Shown here one piece after another: positions 44,011 to 53,257 of a DNA stretch of 64,000 bases. Made by a program: the position numbers and the translations under genes. The stretch comes from Actinomycetes bacterium (GTDB lineage: Bacteria; Actinomycetota; Acidimicrobiia; Acidimicrobiales; Ilumatobacteraceae). The first letter of the stretch is position 1. The number at the start of each line of letters is the position of its first letter. The notes under the pieces were generated by a model, which was not told the DNA's origin, searched no databases, and saw only the letters and a list, made by a program, of their open reading frames with translations. Where the stretch lies: assembly GCA_025356335.1 (NCBI GenBank), contig JANXUF010000115.1, forward strand, positions 1-64,000, in the 5' to 3' direction.

Positions 44011-45225
44011 TCAGCGAGGCTCTTTCGGGAGCCCGAGGACCATTTCGCCGATGATGTTGCGTTGGATCTCCGAGCTGCCGGCATAGATCGTCCCGGCACG
44101 GGCGTTGAGGAACGTGCCCTCCCACGAGGCGGACGAGTTCGGAGCGCCCATGTCGTCCGTCGAGAAAGCGGACGAAGGTGGCCTGCCGGTGGGCGTCATC
44201 GCCTCTGCTCCGAGGATGTCGAGCGACAGTTCGGTGACGACCTTGTGGTACTCACTCCAGAAGAGCTTGAAGATGCCGCCTTCCGGGCCGGGATGCTTGC
44301 CGGCGAGGAAGCCGGTCAGCGTGCGCATCCCGAGGAACCGCATGCACTGCACCTTCGAGTAGCAGGCAGCGAGGCGTTGGCGGATCACCGGATCCTGGTC
44401 GAGCCCGCGCGCTCGCGCGAGATCGATGAGCCGGTCGAGTTCTGCGCGGAAACGCACCGGCGTCGTTGCCGCCGCCTCACCTCGTTCGAAGCCCAGCAGC
44501 GTCATGGCGACGGCCCAACCGTTGTTCAGTCCTCCGACGATGTTGTCCCTGGGGACGACTGCGTCGGTGTAGAAGACCTCGTTGAATTCGCTCTCGCCGG
44601 AGATCATCTTGATCGGACGGACCTCGATCCCTGGCTGGCGCATATCGACGAGCATGAAGGAGATGCCTTTGTGCTTCGGAGCGTCGGGATTGGTGCGGGC
44701 GAGGGTGAAGATGTGATCGGCGAGATGGCCCGCCGACGTCCAGATCTTCTGCCCGTTGAGGATCCACTGGTCGCCGTCGAGCGTCGCCTTCAGTGCCAGG
44801 CTCCCGAGATCGGAACCTGCGTTCGGCTCGCTGTAGCCCTGGCACCACGTGTCCTCGCCGGAAAGGATCCGCGGGATGTAGTGCTGCTTCTGTTCCTCGG
44901 ATCCCCACTGCAACAGCGTGTTGCCGAGCATGCCGATGTTGAACTGGTCGTTCGGTCCACCCGAGGGCACCCCGGCCTTGACGAACTCCTCGGCAAGGAT
45001 GACCTGCTCGAGCGCCGACAGTCCTCCGCCGCCGTATGCGGCCGGCCAACCCGGGGCGATGTATCCCGCATGGTAGAGGGTGGTTCGCCACTGCTTGACG
45101 AACTCGGTCAGGGCCTCGCCTTCGAGCCCGCCGACACCCCTCCAGTTCGTCGGGAGGTGCTCGGCGAGGAACGCCTGGACCTTCTGGCGATAGGCCTCTG
45201 CTTCTGCGGTGTACGTCGGCTGCAT
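44011..45225 (-). CDS. Acyl-CoA dehydrogenase
   Basis: The enzyme has 404 residues from ATG 45225, with TAACCT 6 bases upstream, a leaderless-type promoter. Family motifs: WCQGYSEPNAGSDLGSLALK, the FAD and substrate site; WILNGQKIWTSAGHLADHIF; and at the C-terminus YAGSSEIQRNIIGEMVLGLP. It oxidises acyl-CoA thioesters at the alpha-beta bond with FAD. The sequence resembles the FadE subgroup that acts on branched, steroid or odd chains in actinobacteria, but the substrate is not decided by what can be seen. Confidence 0.94.
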   Translation of the reverse strand: MQPTYTAEAEAYRQKVQAFLAEHLPTNWRGVGGLEGEALTEFVKQWRTTLYHAGYIAPGWPAAYGGGGLSALEQVILAEEFVKAGVPSGGPNDQFNIGMLGNTLLQWGSEEQKQHYIPRILSGEDTWCQGYSEPNAGSDLGSLALKATLDGDQWILNGQKIWTSAGHLADHIFTLARTNPDAPKHKGISFMLVDMRQPGIEVRPIKMISGESEFNEVFYTDAVVPRDNIVGGLNNGWAVAMTLLGFERGEAAATTPVRFRAELDRLIDLARARGLDQDPVIRQRLAACYSKVQCMRFLGMRTLTGFLAGKHPGPEGGIFKLFWSEYHKVVTELSLDILGAEAMTPTGRPPSSAFSTDDMGAPNSSASWEGTFLNARAGTIYAGSSEIQRNIIGEMVLGLPKEPR

Positions 45226-45380
45226 CGGCGAAGGTTACCCGGCGGTAGCTCGACGCACAGGACCGAGCGTCGCCGCAGCACCGGATCATCGAAATCGAGC
45301 CGAAGAACGCAGCAAACATCCTGAACCTCTCGGCTGTCTGAAGCTCCGAGTGGCCGATGTTGGGTCTACCCTGTTACCCC

Positions 45381-46361
45381 GTGACTGTCACACAACTGCC
45401 TCAGCACGAACGGACCTTCGCCGAACTGTTCGATGCGATCGTCTCGAACATCAGCAGTGTCATCCACGGCAAGCCTGAGGCTGTCTCGAGAGCGGTGATG
45501 TGCCTGCTCGCCGAGGGTCATCTGCTCGTCGAGGACGTGCCGGGTGTCGGCAAGACGAGCCTCGCAAAGGCGCTGGCCGCTTCGATCGAGTGCTCGTACA
45601 AGCGCGTGCAATTCACGCCGGACCTGTTGCCGACGGACCTCGTCGGGATCAGCATCTGGCAGCGCGACCAGGGCACATTCCAGTTCCAGCCGGGACCGTT
45701 GTTCGCCAACGTCGTGCTCGCCGACGAGATCAACCGTGCCTCGCCGAAGACGCAGTCAGCACTGCTCGAAGCGATGGAGGAGCGACAGGTGTCTGCGGAC
45801 GGCCGTACCCACATGCTCCCACTGCCGTTCATGGTGATCGCCACGCAGAACCCGATCGAGCAGGAAGGCACCTACCGCCTGCCGGAGAGCCAGATGGACC
45901 GCTTCCTGATGCGCATCTCGCTCGGCTATCCGGACCGCGCCTCCGAACTGGCGATTCTCGACAACTTCGGGGCACAGGACACGCTGCTGCACGTCCGACC
46001 CGTCGTGACGACCGCCGAGATCGTCGCCATGGTGGCAACGGTCCGCGAGGTCCATCTCGCCGATCCGCTCAAGGGCTACATCGTCGATATCGCCGAGATG
46101 AGCAGGCGTCACCCGGGACTCAACCTCGGGCTCTCACCGCGCGCAACCCTGCAATTGTCGAGAGCGACCCGCGCCTACGCTGCCTCACGAGGACGGCTGT
46201 ATGCCACGCCTGACGACGTCAAGTCCATCGCCGAGGACGTGCTCGCTCACCGCCTGCTCATCCGCCAGACCTCTGGATCCTCCTCGACCACCGACCGGAG
46301 CGCGGTGAACGACATTCTCAGTAGCGTGCCGGTGCCGATCGCCCCGGCCCGGCGGGCCTGA
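45381..46361 (+). CDS. MoxR-family AAA ATPase
   Basis: MoxR-type ATPase of 326 residues from GTG 45381, with TACCCT 8 bases upstream (leaderless geometry). Walker A is EDVPGVGKTSLAKALA. Walker B is VVLADEINRASPKTQSALLEA. MoxR signatures EERQVSADGRTHMLPLPFMV and ATQNPIEQEGTYRLPESQMD follow, and the lid has GLSPRATLQLSRATRAYA. Such ATPases act as chaperones for protein complex or metal-centre assembly, usually with a DUF58 partner. Here the partner gene starts one base after the stop. Confidence 0.95.
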   Translation: MTVTQLPQHERTFAELFDAIVSNISSVIHGKPEAVSRAVMCLLAEGHLLVEDVPGVGKTSLAKALAASIECSYKRVQFTPDLLPTDLVGISIWQRDQGTFQFQPGPLFANVVLADEINRASPKTQSALLEAMEERQVSADGRTHMLPLPFMVIATQNPIEQEGTYRLPESQMDRFLMRISLGYPDRASELAILDNFGAQDTLLHVRPVVTTAEIVAMVATVREVHLADPLKGYIVDIAEMSRRHPGLNLGLSPRATLQLSRATRAYAASRGRLYATPDDVKSIAEDVLAHRLLIRQTSGSSSTTDRSAVNDILSSVPVPIAPARRA

Positions 46362-46362
46362 C

Positions 46363-47550
46363 ATGCCCACCCGCCAGGGCTGGGTCGTGCTCGCTGGCGG
46401 TGTGGCGACGCTGATCGTCGGGCGACTGTTCGGCGTCAGAGAACTGTTCGCCCTCGGCATTGGAATGATCGCCATCGCCCTGATGGCGTGGGCACTCGTC
46501 CGGCTTCGCCCTGTCCGGCTGCGTGTCGCCCGCAGGGTCAATCCGTCACGGGTGTACGCCGGCGAGCCGGCACGGGTCGAGATCGCCGCGCTCAACAAGG
46601 CGAGGATCCGCACGCCGATCATGCAGCTACGCGACCCCGTGAGTACGACGGGTGGCGCCAGAGTCGACGTTGCACCCTTTCGTGGTGGTACCCGGGCCTA
46701 CGCCGCGTACCGTCTACCGACGGCCAAACGGGGCCTGCTGTTCATCGGCCCGCTCCGCCTGACACGGACGGATCCCTTGGGGCTGGCGAGACGGAGCCTC
46801 GACGCTGCCCCGCTGACGAGCGTCATGGTCCTGCCTCAGTGGCACCGGGTCGGGCTCCCCGGCGGCGGCCGCAATGTCGGCGCACTCTCGAGCCATCTGC
46901 GCATCCGCGCGCTCGGCCGCGAGGGTGACGAGTTCCGCGGGCTTCGCGACTACGCGCCAGGCGACGACCTCCGCAAGATCCACTGGCGGGCATCTGCGCG
47001 GAGCGACGAATTGAAGGTGCGCGACATGGATACCACTGGCTCCAGAGCGCTGACCGTCGTGCTCGACCTCGACACCACGACCTACACGCCAGACGCCTTC
47101 GAACGAGCCGTCACGGCAACGGCCTCGATCCTCGTGAGCGCCAGCGAACTCCATCGTTCCGCTCGATTCGAGACGAGCGCCGGGTCGCAGTCCGGCATGC
47201 GCGATGCATCCGTCGACGCAATCCTGGAACACCTGGCGGTCGTCGAACCAACGACCGACGGATCGCTATCGGACACCTTGCACTCGCTCGGCGCACGAGC
47301 ATTCGACGGCGTCATCGTCGTCATCTGCGGTGAATACAACGATCAGGTCCGCTCGTCCGTGCGTGCCACCGCCCACGCCGACGCCACGGTCGTCGTCGTC
47401 TGCGGCGGCACGGTTCCCGCTTCGACGGCCGGTGTCTTCATCGTCGACGCCACGGTCGACACCGCATTCGTGGCTGCGTGGACGCAGGTCGTTGGTCACC
47501 CGGAGCACCGGGTCAACATTCCGGAGCCGGTCAGGGCCTGGTCTGCATGA
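46363..47550 (+). CDS. DUF58 domain protein with two N-terminal membrane segments
   Basis: The protein has 395 residues. Two membrane segments lie near residues 7-45 (VVLAGGVATLIVGRLFG, then FALGIGMIAIALMAWALV). A beta-rich part follows, then the DUF58 core with LGREGDEFRGLRDYAPGDDL and RKIHWRASARSDELKVRDMD near residues 185-225. A von Willebrand-like half follows. It works with the MoxR ATPase and a transglutaminase in cell-envelope assembly; the detailed job is unknown. Its stop overlaps the next start as ATGA. Confidence 0.93.
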   Translation: MPTRQGWVVLAGGVATLIVGRLFGVRELFALGIGMIAIALMAWALVRLRPVRLRVARRVNPSRVYAGEPARVEIAALNKARIRTPIMQLRDPVSTTGGARVDVAPFRGGTRAYAAYRLPTAKRGLLFIGPLRLTRTDPLGLARRSLDAAPLTSVMVLPQWHRVGLPGGGRNVGALSSHLRIRALGREGDEFRGLRDYAPGDDLRKIHWRASARSDELKVRDMDTTGSRALTVVLDLDTTTYTPDAFERAVTATASILVSASELHRSARFETSAGSQSGMRDASVDAILEHLAVVEPTTDGSLSDTLHSLGARAFDGVIVVICGEYNDQVRSSVRATAHADATVVVVCGGTVPASTAGVFIVDATVDTAFVAAWTQVVGHPEHRVNIPEPVRAWSA

Positions 47551-49868
47551 TCGCCACCCTCGAACGTTCCCCGGAACGCGAAGCCGACCAGGAGCAGCGC
47601 TCCCAGCGCAGACCGCTCCCGATCAAAGTGACGTCGCTCAGCGTCGTCGCCTCCGTCGCCCTGACCTGCGTGACGTTGGCGATCGCGCTGTCGTTCTGCC
47701 GCATCTTTCCGGGATGGGCTTTTGTTCGGTCATTGGTCGTTGTCACCCTCGTGATGCACGGCTATGGGCTGTTCAGCCGCTGGCGCCGGTGGACGATGCT
47801 TCCTGCAGCGCTCGTCGGCCTGGCGGTGCTCGGCATTGTCGTCGGGTTGCTCTACTACCGCGATTCGCTCGCCGTCTTCCTGCCGACGCGCACCACCTGG
47901 GACTTGGTATGGCGCGATCTGTCCGACTCGATGAGTCAGTTCTCCAGCGCCGTCCCACCGGTCCCGGCGAGCGGCGGATTCATCCTCGCCGCAGGTCTCG
48001 GAGTCGGGTTCACGGCGCTGTTTTCCGATGTGCTCGCATTCCGCGCCTACGGTCGGGCCGAGGCGATCGTCCCGAGTCTGCTGCTGTTCGTCGTCGGGTC
48101 GAGTCTCGGCTATAGCCGCAACCGCATCGCCGTGACGCTGTTGTGGCTGATGACCGTCGTCATCGCCCTCGCCTTCCTCCGGGCGTTGCACTCCGAATCC
48201 TCGCGACCATGGCTGTCCACCGATCACCGCCACAGTCCCGCCAGGGCCATCGCCGGTGCGATCGTCCCGTTCGCCATGATCGCCGTGCCCGTCGGCCTCT
48301 ATGCCGGGGCCCATCTGCCGGGCTCGACCTCCAAGGCGATCCTCGATACGCACAAGGCGAACAGTGGCGCAACCGACCTGATCAGCCCGCTCGTCTCGGT
48401 ACGGTCGCGCTTGACGAGCCAGAGCGATGTCGAAATGTTCACGGTCAGGACCGATCATCCCTCGTACCTGCGTCTGACATCACTGTCCAATTTCGACGGC
48501 TCGGGCTGGACATCGAGCGGCGACTACGGCAGTGCCGCCAACCTCGACGACGGGAGCGGCGTCACCGGGACTGCTTCGACGTCGACGGTCGTCATCAACC
48601 ACCTCGGTTACCGCTGGGTTCCGACACAGTACGAACCGAGACAGGTCGTGGCGAACGCAGGCGAGTTCAAATACGACAAGGCCTCGTCGACGCTGCTGTA
48701 TTCGCAAGCGAATCTCGTCCAGGGATTGAAGATCCAGGTGGCCTCGGTGCTGCCGAACTATTCGGCGGACCAGCTTCGCCAAGCTCCGCCAAGCTCCGGT
48801 CCCGAGAACAAGCGGTACCTGCAACTCCCAAGCGACTTTCCGGCGAACTTCGTGCAGTTGGCAACGCAGATCACTGCCGGCGCGACGACGCCGTACGACC
48901 AGGCGATGGCCCTGCAGATCTACTTCCGCGACAACTTCACGTACAACGTCAACGTCCCAGAAGGCGACAGCGACCGCACGATGCAGGCGTTCCTCAACCA
49001 GAAGCAGGGTTTCTGCCAGCAATTCGCTGCAACCTTCGCGGCATTCGCCCGCTCCATCGGCCTGCCGACACGCGTCGCCATCGGTTTCACACCGGGTGAT
49101 GTCGACGCCGACGGCCTCTACCATGTCAAGGGCAAGCACGCCCATGCCTGGCCGGAAGTCTGGCTGGACGGCTTCGGATGGGTGTACTTCGAGCCGACTC
49201 CCGGTCGCGGTGCACCAGGTGCGGACAGCTACACGGGCGTGCAACCGGCGCAGTCGGGCGGGGTCTACACCGGGACATCGTCAGCCAATGCCGGAGACCC
49301 TGGGCCTGCCGTGCCTGTCACCGCTGCACCTGCAGGCTCTCGCTCCGGCGGGGACCCGGACGCCGTCGCCTCGACACCTCGGTCGCCGACACCCAAGCCG
49401 GCCACTGCGCCCGCAGCCAAACCTCTGGCACAGCCCGGCGCCGCCATCGGCTGGTGGATGCTGTTGGCGCTGGTCATCGTCGCACTGTGGGCGGCGCTGA
49501 TGCCACCGGTGATGCGGATCATCCGCAAACGACGATTCCACGACAGACCCGTCGCCTACATCGGGTCGCTCTGGTCGCTTGCCTGTGTCGCACTGCGTGC
49601 CGTCGGTTTCGAGGATCGCCCCGACGAGACACCCGTGCAGCAGGCCTCACGGTCTGCAGAAGCTGCCGGTTGGGGTCAGCACGCGATCACCGAGTTGGCG
49701 CAGACGGCGACGAAAGCGGTGTACTCCCCCACACCGCTGTCACCGTCCGAGATCGCCCACGTCGACGACGTCTACCACGCCATCGCCACGGCGATCCGCC
49801 AGCGAGCCTCCGTCGCCGTCAGGGTCAGAGTGCGGCTCGACCCTCGGCTGGCAATCGCCCTGACCTAG
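47547..49868 (+). CDS. Membrane transglutaminase-like protein (TgpA/DUF3488 type)
   Basis: The protein has 773 residues from ATG 47547. Six or so N-terminal membrane segments (starting SVVASVALTCVTLAIAL) are followed by an extracytoplasmic transglutaminase core. Catalytic Cys lies in NQKQGFCQQFAATFAAFARS, and His in KGKHAHAWPEVWLDGFGWVY. The third acid position reads FEPTPGRG, with Glu in place of the usual Asp. A Pro/Ala linker and another membrane segment (GWWMLLALVIVALWAALM) lead to a C-terminal DUF4129-like part. It is the third gene of the moxR-DUF58-tgpA operon, a common set that probably processes envelope proteins. Confidence 0.92.
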   Translation: MIATLERSPEREADQEQRSQRRPLPIKVTSLSVVASVALTCVTLAIALSFCRIFPGWAFVRSLVVVTLVMHGYGLFSRWRRWTMLPAALVGLAVLGIVVGLLYYRDSLAVFLPTRTTWDLVWRDLSDSMSQFSSAVPPVPASGGFILAAGLGVGFTALFSDVLAFRAYGRAEAIVPSLLLFVVGSSLGYSRNRIAVTLLWLMTVVIALAFLRALHSESSRPWLSTDHRHSPARAIAGAIVPFAMIAVPVGLYAGAHLPGSTSKAILDTHKANSGATDLISPLVSVRSRLTSQSDVEMFTVRTDHPSYLRLTSLSNFDGSGWTSSGDYGSAANLDDGSGVTGTASTSTVVINHLGYRWVPTQYEPRQVVANAGEFKYDKASSTLLYSQANLVQGLKIQVASVLPNYSADQLRQAPPSSGPENKRYLQLPSDFPANFVQLATQITAGATTPYDQAMALQIYFRDNFTYNVNVPEGDSDRTMQAFLNQKQGFCQQFAATFAAFARSIGLPTRVAIGFTPGDVDADGLYHVKGKHAHAWPEVWLDGFGWVYFEPTPGRGAPGADSYTGVQPAQSGGVYTGTSSANAGDPGPAVPVTAAPAGSRSGGDPDAVASTPRSPTPKPATAPAAKPLAQPGAAIGWWMLLALVIVALWAALMPPVMRIIRKRRFHDRPVAYIGSLWSLACVALRAVGFEDRPDETPVQQASRSAEAAGWGQHAITELAQTATKAVYSPTPLSPSEIAHVDDVYHAIATAIRQRASVAVRVRVRLDPRLAIALT

Positions 49869-49880
49869 GCTTCACCGAGG

Positions 49881-50213
49881 CTATTCGGGTTTGCGCCGCT
49901 CGCGGACGCTGCGGGCGACGCCCGTCAGGTCCTGGATCCCGATCTTGCCGGCGGCACGCACGTTGCGTTCGATGACGAAGGCAGAGGCCAACATGACGAT
50001 GAAGCCGCAGAACGCCACGAGGTAATGGACCTGCAGCGTGGCGATCAGAAAGATCAACCCGAGGACGAGACCAAGCGCAGCCCAGCGGATGCGCCGCAGT
50101 GCATGGCGATAAATAGACGACGTGCCGACATGTTGCGCAAATTTCGGGTCATGTTCATAGAACTGTTCCTCGATCTGTCGCAGGATGCGCTGTTCGTCTT
50201 CCGAGAGCGGCAT
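49881..50213 (-). CDS. DUF3040 membrane protein
   Basis: The protein has 110 residues from ATG 50213. The DUF3040 start is MPLSEDEQRILRQIEEQFYE, then DPKFAQHV. Two membrane segments follow near residues 44-80 (ALGLVLGLIFLIATLQVHYL, then VAFCGFIVMLASAFVI), and a basic tail ends it. The family is actinobacterial and of unknown function. Convergent with the transglutaminase gene, 12 bases apart. Confidence 0.9.
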   Translation of the reverse strand: MPLSEDEQRILRQIEEQFYEHDPKFAQHVGTSSIYRHALRRIRWAALGLVLGLIFLIATLQVHYLVAFCGFIVMLASAFVIERNVRAAGKIGIQDLTGVARSVRERRKPE

Positions 50214-50257
50214 ATCGGTTCTCCTGGCCGTGTTTTGCTTCGTCATCATCGCACGAA

Positions 50258-51598
50258 TTATGGGCCCTGACAACGCGAGGCCTCTGCACGATCGGATTGA
50301 TCTGCGCGATCTTTACCTGAAACCGCATCAGGACCCCAGGCCTGCCCCCCGGGACGGACCGGTTGCAGCGCGCCGGCGCGCATCGTGCTCACCGGACCGA
50401 TCGACTCGACCCCGAAGCGTGAACGGATTTCATCGAGCGTGCCCGTCGCCCGCAGCCATTGGGTTTCCGTCTGAACGGCCGTCGGCCCGCCTTCGGCGGC
50501 GCCAGGGGCGTCGTCGAGCAGGCTGAGTTGTTGATTCGGCTCATCGAAGTTCGTGCCCGTCACGCCGAGCAACCGCACACCTGGGCTCGGATCGATGTGT
50601 TCGAACACACCCTTCATCGCCTGGGCGATTGCCTGACCGGTGGACAGTGGGATCGCGCTCGTCACCGCCCGTGTGATCGTCCTGAATCCGGCGAATCGAA
50701 CCTTCAGTGTCAACGTCCTGGCACCGAGGCCCTGCGCCCGAAGTCGGCCGGCAACGGAGTCGGACAGTCTGACGATCTGGCGGTTGAGTTCGTCGCGGTC
50801 GTAGAGATCGGTCGGGTAGGTCTCCTCGTTGCCGATCGACTTCATCACCCGATCTGATTCGACCGGTCGGTCATCGATGGCGTTGGCCAGCCGGTAGAGG
50901 TGCGCGCCGCTGGAGGATCCGAGTGCCGTGACGAGCGTCTGTTCACCGAGACGGGCGAGATCACCGACGTTCGACAGTCCGAATCTCGCCAGACGGTCGA
51001 GCGTCGCCGGACCGACTCCCCACAGCGCCTTGACCGGCAACGGATGCAGGAAGGCCAATTCGCCGCCGGGGCGAACCTCGACGACTCCCCTGCCAGGTCG
51101 GACGCCGGACGGCAGCGCCTTCGGTTTGGCGGCAACCGACGCCAGTTTGGCGAGAAATTTATTCGGTGCCACACCGACAGAGCAGGTCAACTCGAGTTGT
51201 CGCTGCACCTGACGGCGGATCTCCGAGGCGATCGTGACGCCGTCGCCGTGGATTCGCCTCGCTCCGCTCACATCGAGGAACGCTTCGTCGAGGGCGATCG
51301 GTTCGATCATCGGCGTGAACCGTTGGAAGATTTCGTGGACCTCCGTACTGACCTCGCCGTAGAGGGCGTGGTCGCCTGGCAGGAAGATCGCCTGCGGGCA
51401 ACGACGTCTGGCCTGCGCCGACGGCATCGCCGAGAACACGCCGAAGCGGCGAGCCTCGTACGACGCTGCGGCCACGACACCACGGTTTCCGGTTCCACCG
51501 ACGACCACCGGCTTGCCGCGCAACTCCGGCCGGCGACGCAACTCGACGGACACGTAGAACGCATCCATGTCGACGTGCAGAATCGTCCTCGCGGCCAC
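50258..51598 (-). CDS. dinB: Y-family DNA polymerase IV (DinB)
   Basis: DinB of 446 residues from GTG 51598. It performs translesion synthesis without proofreading. Palm motifs: ILHVDMDAFYVSVELRRRPE, the nucleotide loop VVAAASYEARRFGVFSAMPS, and DEAFLDVSGARR with catalytic acids. Finger and thumb: GVAPNKFLAKLASVAAKPK, then LHPLPVKALWGVGPATLDRL. The little-finger domain runs to about residue 350. A C-terminal tail of about 90 residues is variable and has no clear beta-clamp motif by eye. The frame is open upstream to 51718 but the family starts at 51598. Confidence 0.95.
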   Translation of the reverse strand: MAARTILHVDMDAFYVSVELRRRPELRGKPVVVGGTGNRGVVAAASYEARRFGVFSAMPSAQARRRCPQAIFLPGDHALYGEVSTEVHEIFQRFTPMIEPIALDEAFLDVSGARRIHGDGVTIASEIRRQVQRQLELTCSVGVAPNKFLAKLASVAAKPKALPSGVRPGRGVVEVRPGGELAFLHPLPVKALWGVGPATLDRLARFGLSNVGDLARLGEQTLVTALGSSSGAHLYRLANAIDDRPVESDRVMKSIGNEETYPTDLYDRDELNRQIVRLSDSVAGRLRAQGLGARTLTLKVRFAGFRTITRAVTSAIPLSTGQAIAQAMKGVFEHIDPSPGVRLLGVTGTNFDEPNQQLSLLDDAPGAAEGGPTAVQTETQWLRATGTLDEIRSRFGVESIGPVSTMRAGALQPVRPGGQAWGPDAVSGKDRADQSDRAEASRCQGP

Positions 51599-51683
51599 AC
51601 CCCATTCTGCCAGTGCTGAACGTGCGTTCGGGTGAGCGTCGCGTCGGGTCGCCAGCACATGCGGCGGGTCGTAGGCTCCTCGG

Positions 51684-52142
51684 ATGTCCGAGCTTCGACC
51701 ACCGGTTCCGCCGTTCAACGCCGAGACGGCTCAGCAGAAGGTGCTCGCAGCCGAGGCTGCGTGGAACTCTCGGGACCCCGACCGCGTCGCTGCCGCCTAC
51801 ACCGTCGATTCAGTGTGGCGCAACCGTCACGAATTCGTGACCGGTCGCCAGGAGATCCGTGCATTCCTGCAGCGCAAATGGGAACACGAACTCGACTACG
51901 TGCTGCGCAAGCAGCTGTGGACCTATGCGCAGAACCGCATCGCCGTCCGATTCCAATACGAATGGCACGACGCCGAGGATCACTGGTTCCGTTCGTACGG
52001 CAACGAGAACTGGGAGTTCGACTCGCACGGCCTGATGCGCCGGCGCGAGGCGAGCATCAACGACCTACCGATCGCCGAAACGGACCGCCGCTACTTCGGC
52101 CCACGGATGGAAGGCGACCGCCGGGACATGCCCCTCGCCTGA
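51684..52142 (+). CDS. DUF1348 / NTF2-like protein
   Basis: The protein has 152 residues from ATG 51684, with TAGGCT 6 bases upstream (leaderless geometry). The NTF2-like DUF1348 family is plain in [20 protein letters not shown], then [20 protein letters not shown] and [20 protein letters not shown]. The family forms small cone-shaped domains with a pocket; no reaction is known. Divergent from dinB. Confidence 0.92.
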   Translation: MSELRPPVPPFNAETAQQKVLAAEAAWNSRDPDRVAAAYTVDSVWRNRHEFVTGRQEIRAFLQRKWEHELDYVLRKQLWTYAQNRIAVRFQYEWHDAEDHWFRSYGNENWEFDSHGLMRRREASINDLPIAETDRRYFGPRMEGDRRDMPLA

Positions 52143-52170
52143 CACCGACACAGCACCTCGCGACGACGAT

Positions 52171-52905
52171 TCAGTCGCCGCGGCGCCACCGACTGCCGCG
52201 AACAGCGTCGCGCACCGCGAGCCTGGCGACCAGGACCAGCGCCTCGCGAACGATCGGCCCTGACATCTTCGAATGTCCGACGGTGCGGTCGACGAAGGTG
52301 ACCGGGATCTCGGCGACGCTGCCGCCCCGGCGCACGAGTCGGTGCGTCATCTCGATCTGGAAACCGTATCCCTCTGCGCTGATGGTGTCGAGATCGACGA
52401 GCTCGATGGCGTGCGCCGAATAGGCGCGATACCCACAGGTGGCGTCGTTGACAGCCAGCCCGAGCATCGCTGCCGCGTAGCGGTTACCCCAACGCGACAA
52501 CCAACTGCGAGTCCACGGCCAGCCGATGATCTTGCCACCGGGTACATAGCGGCTCCCGAGGGCTGCGTCGACGCCGTGGTGCACGACCGAGACCAGTGCG
52601 GGCAGCGCAGCCGGATCGTGCGACATGTCGGCGTCCATCTGCACGACGACGTCTGCGCCGCTCTCGACGGCATGGCGCAGGCCGGCGCGGTAGGCGGCGC
52701 CGAGACCGGACTTACCGGCTCGTGCGAGCACTTCGATATCACCGAACTCGTCGTTGAGGCCTTCGGCCAGCGCGGCGGTTCCGTCGGGGCTGTTGTCATC
52801 GACAACCAGCACCCGAGCATCCGGTACTGCCTTTTTCGTCGCCCGGATCACGCCTTCGATGTTGTCCGCCTCGTTGTAGGTCGGGATCACCACCGTGACG
52901 TTCAC
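52171..52905 (-). CDS. Polyprenol-phosphate mannosyltransferase (Ppm1/DPM1-like, GT2)
   Basis: The enzyme has 244 residues from GTG 52905, with TAGGCT 7 bases upstream. GT2 motifs: VTVVIPTYNEADNIEGVIRA, LVVDDNSPDGTAALAEGL, and VQMDADMSHDPAALPALV with the metal DxD. Then GSRYVPGGKIIGWPWTRSWL and NDATCGYRAYSAHAIELVDL, diagnostic for dolichol/polyprenol-phosphate mannose synthases. It makes polyprenyl-P-mannose, the lipid donor for lipoglycans and glycoproteins. It lacks the N-acyltransferase half found fused in mycobacterial Ppm1. Confidence 0.93.
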   Translation of the reverse strand: MNVTVVIPTYNEADNIEGVIRATKKAVPDARVLVVDDNSPDGTAALAEGLNDEFGDIEVLARAGKSGLGAAYRAGLRHAVESGADVVVQMDADMSHDPAALPALVSVVHHGVDAALGSRYVPGGKIIGWPWTRSWLSRWGNRYAAAMLGLAVNDATCGYRAYSAHAIELVDLDTISAEGYGFQIEMTHRLVRRGGSVAEIPVTFVDRTVGHSKMSGPIVREALVLVARLAVRDAVRGSRWRRGD

Positions 52906-52984
52906 GGCACGAAGCCTATGACCAACGGCTGACCACGACGGCGATGATTCAGGCGACGTTGAAGTCACTCGACACTACGATGGC

Positions 52985-53257
52985 ATGGTGCCGGATCCGT
53001 CCAACCCACGACCACTGTCGGCGCTGCCGTCACGATTGGCAAGAGCGGTCGCGTTCGTCGCCATTCTCGTGGGTGGGCTGCTCGGTGGTCTGATCGGCTA
53101 CGCACTCGTCAACGTGCAGTGCCGTGGCTCCTGTTCGGTCCCGGAGTCGACCGGATCGTTCTTCGGTGCCATCCTCTGCGCGCTCGGGACCGCCGTCGTC
53201 GTCGTCCTCGGGCTCCGAGCAATGGGCGAATGGCGCGAGGTCAACGACAAACGATGA
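52985..53257 (+). CDS. Small membrane protein of unknown function
   Basis: The protein has 90 residues, ATG 52985; the neighbouring in-frame GTG 52988 has TACGAT 6 bases upstream and would be the leaderless start. Two membrane segments: AVAFVAILVGGLLGGLIGYA and FFGAILCALGTAVVVVLGL, with two Cys between them (QCRGSC). It overlaps the inositol monophosphatase start as ATGA, so the two are made together. No function is known to me. Confidence 0.8.
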   Translation: MVPDPSNPRPLSALPSRLARAVAFVAILVGGLLGGLIGYALVNVQCRGSCSVPESTGSFFGAILCALGTAVVVVLGLRAMGEWREVNDKR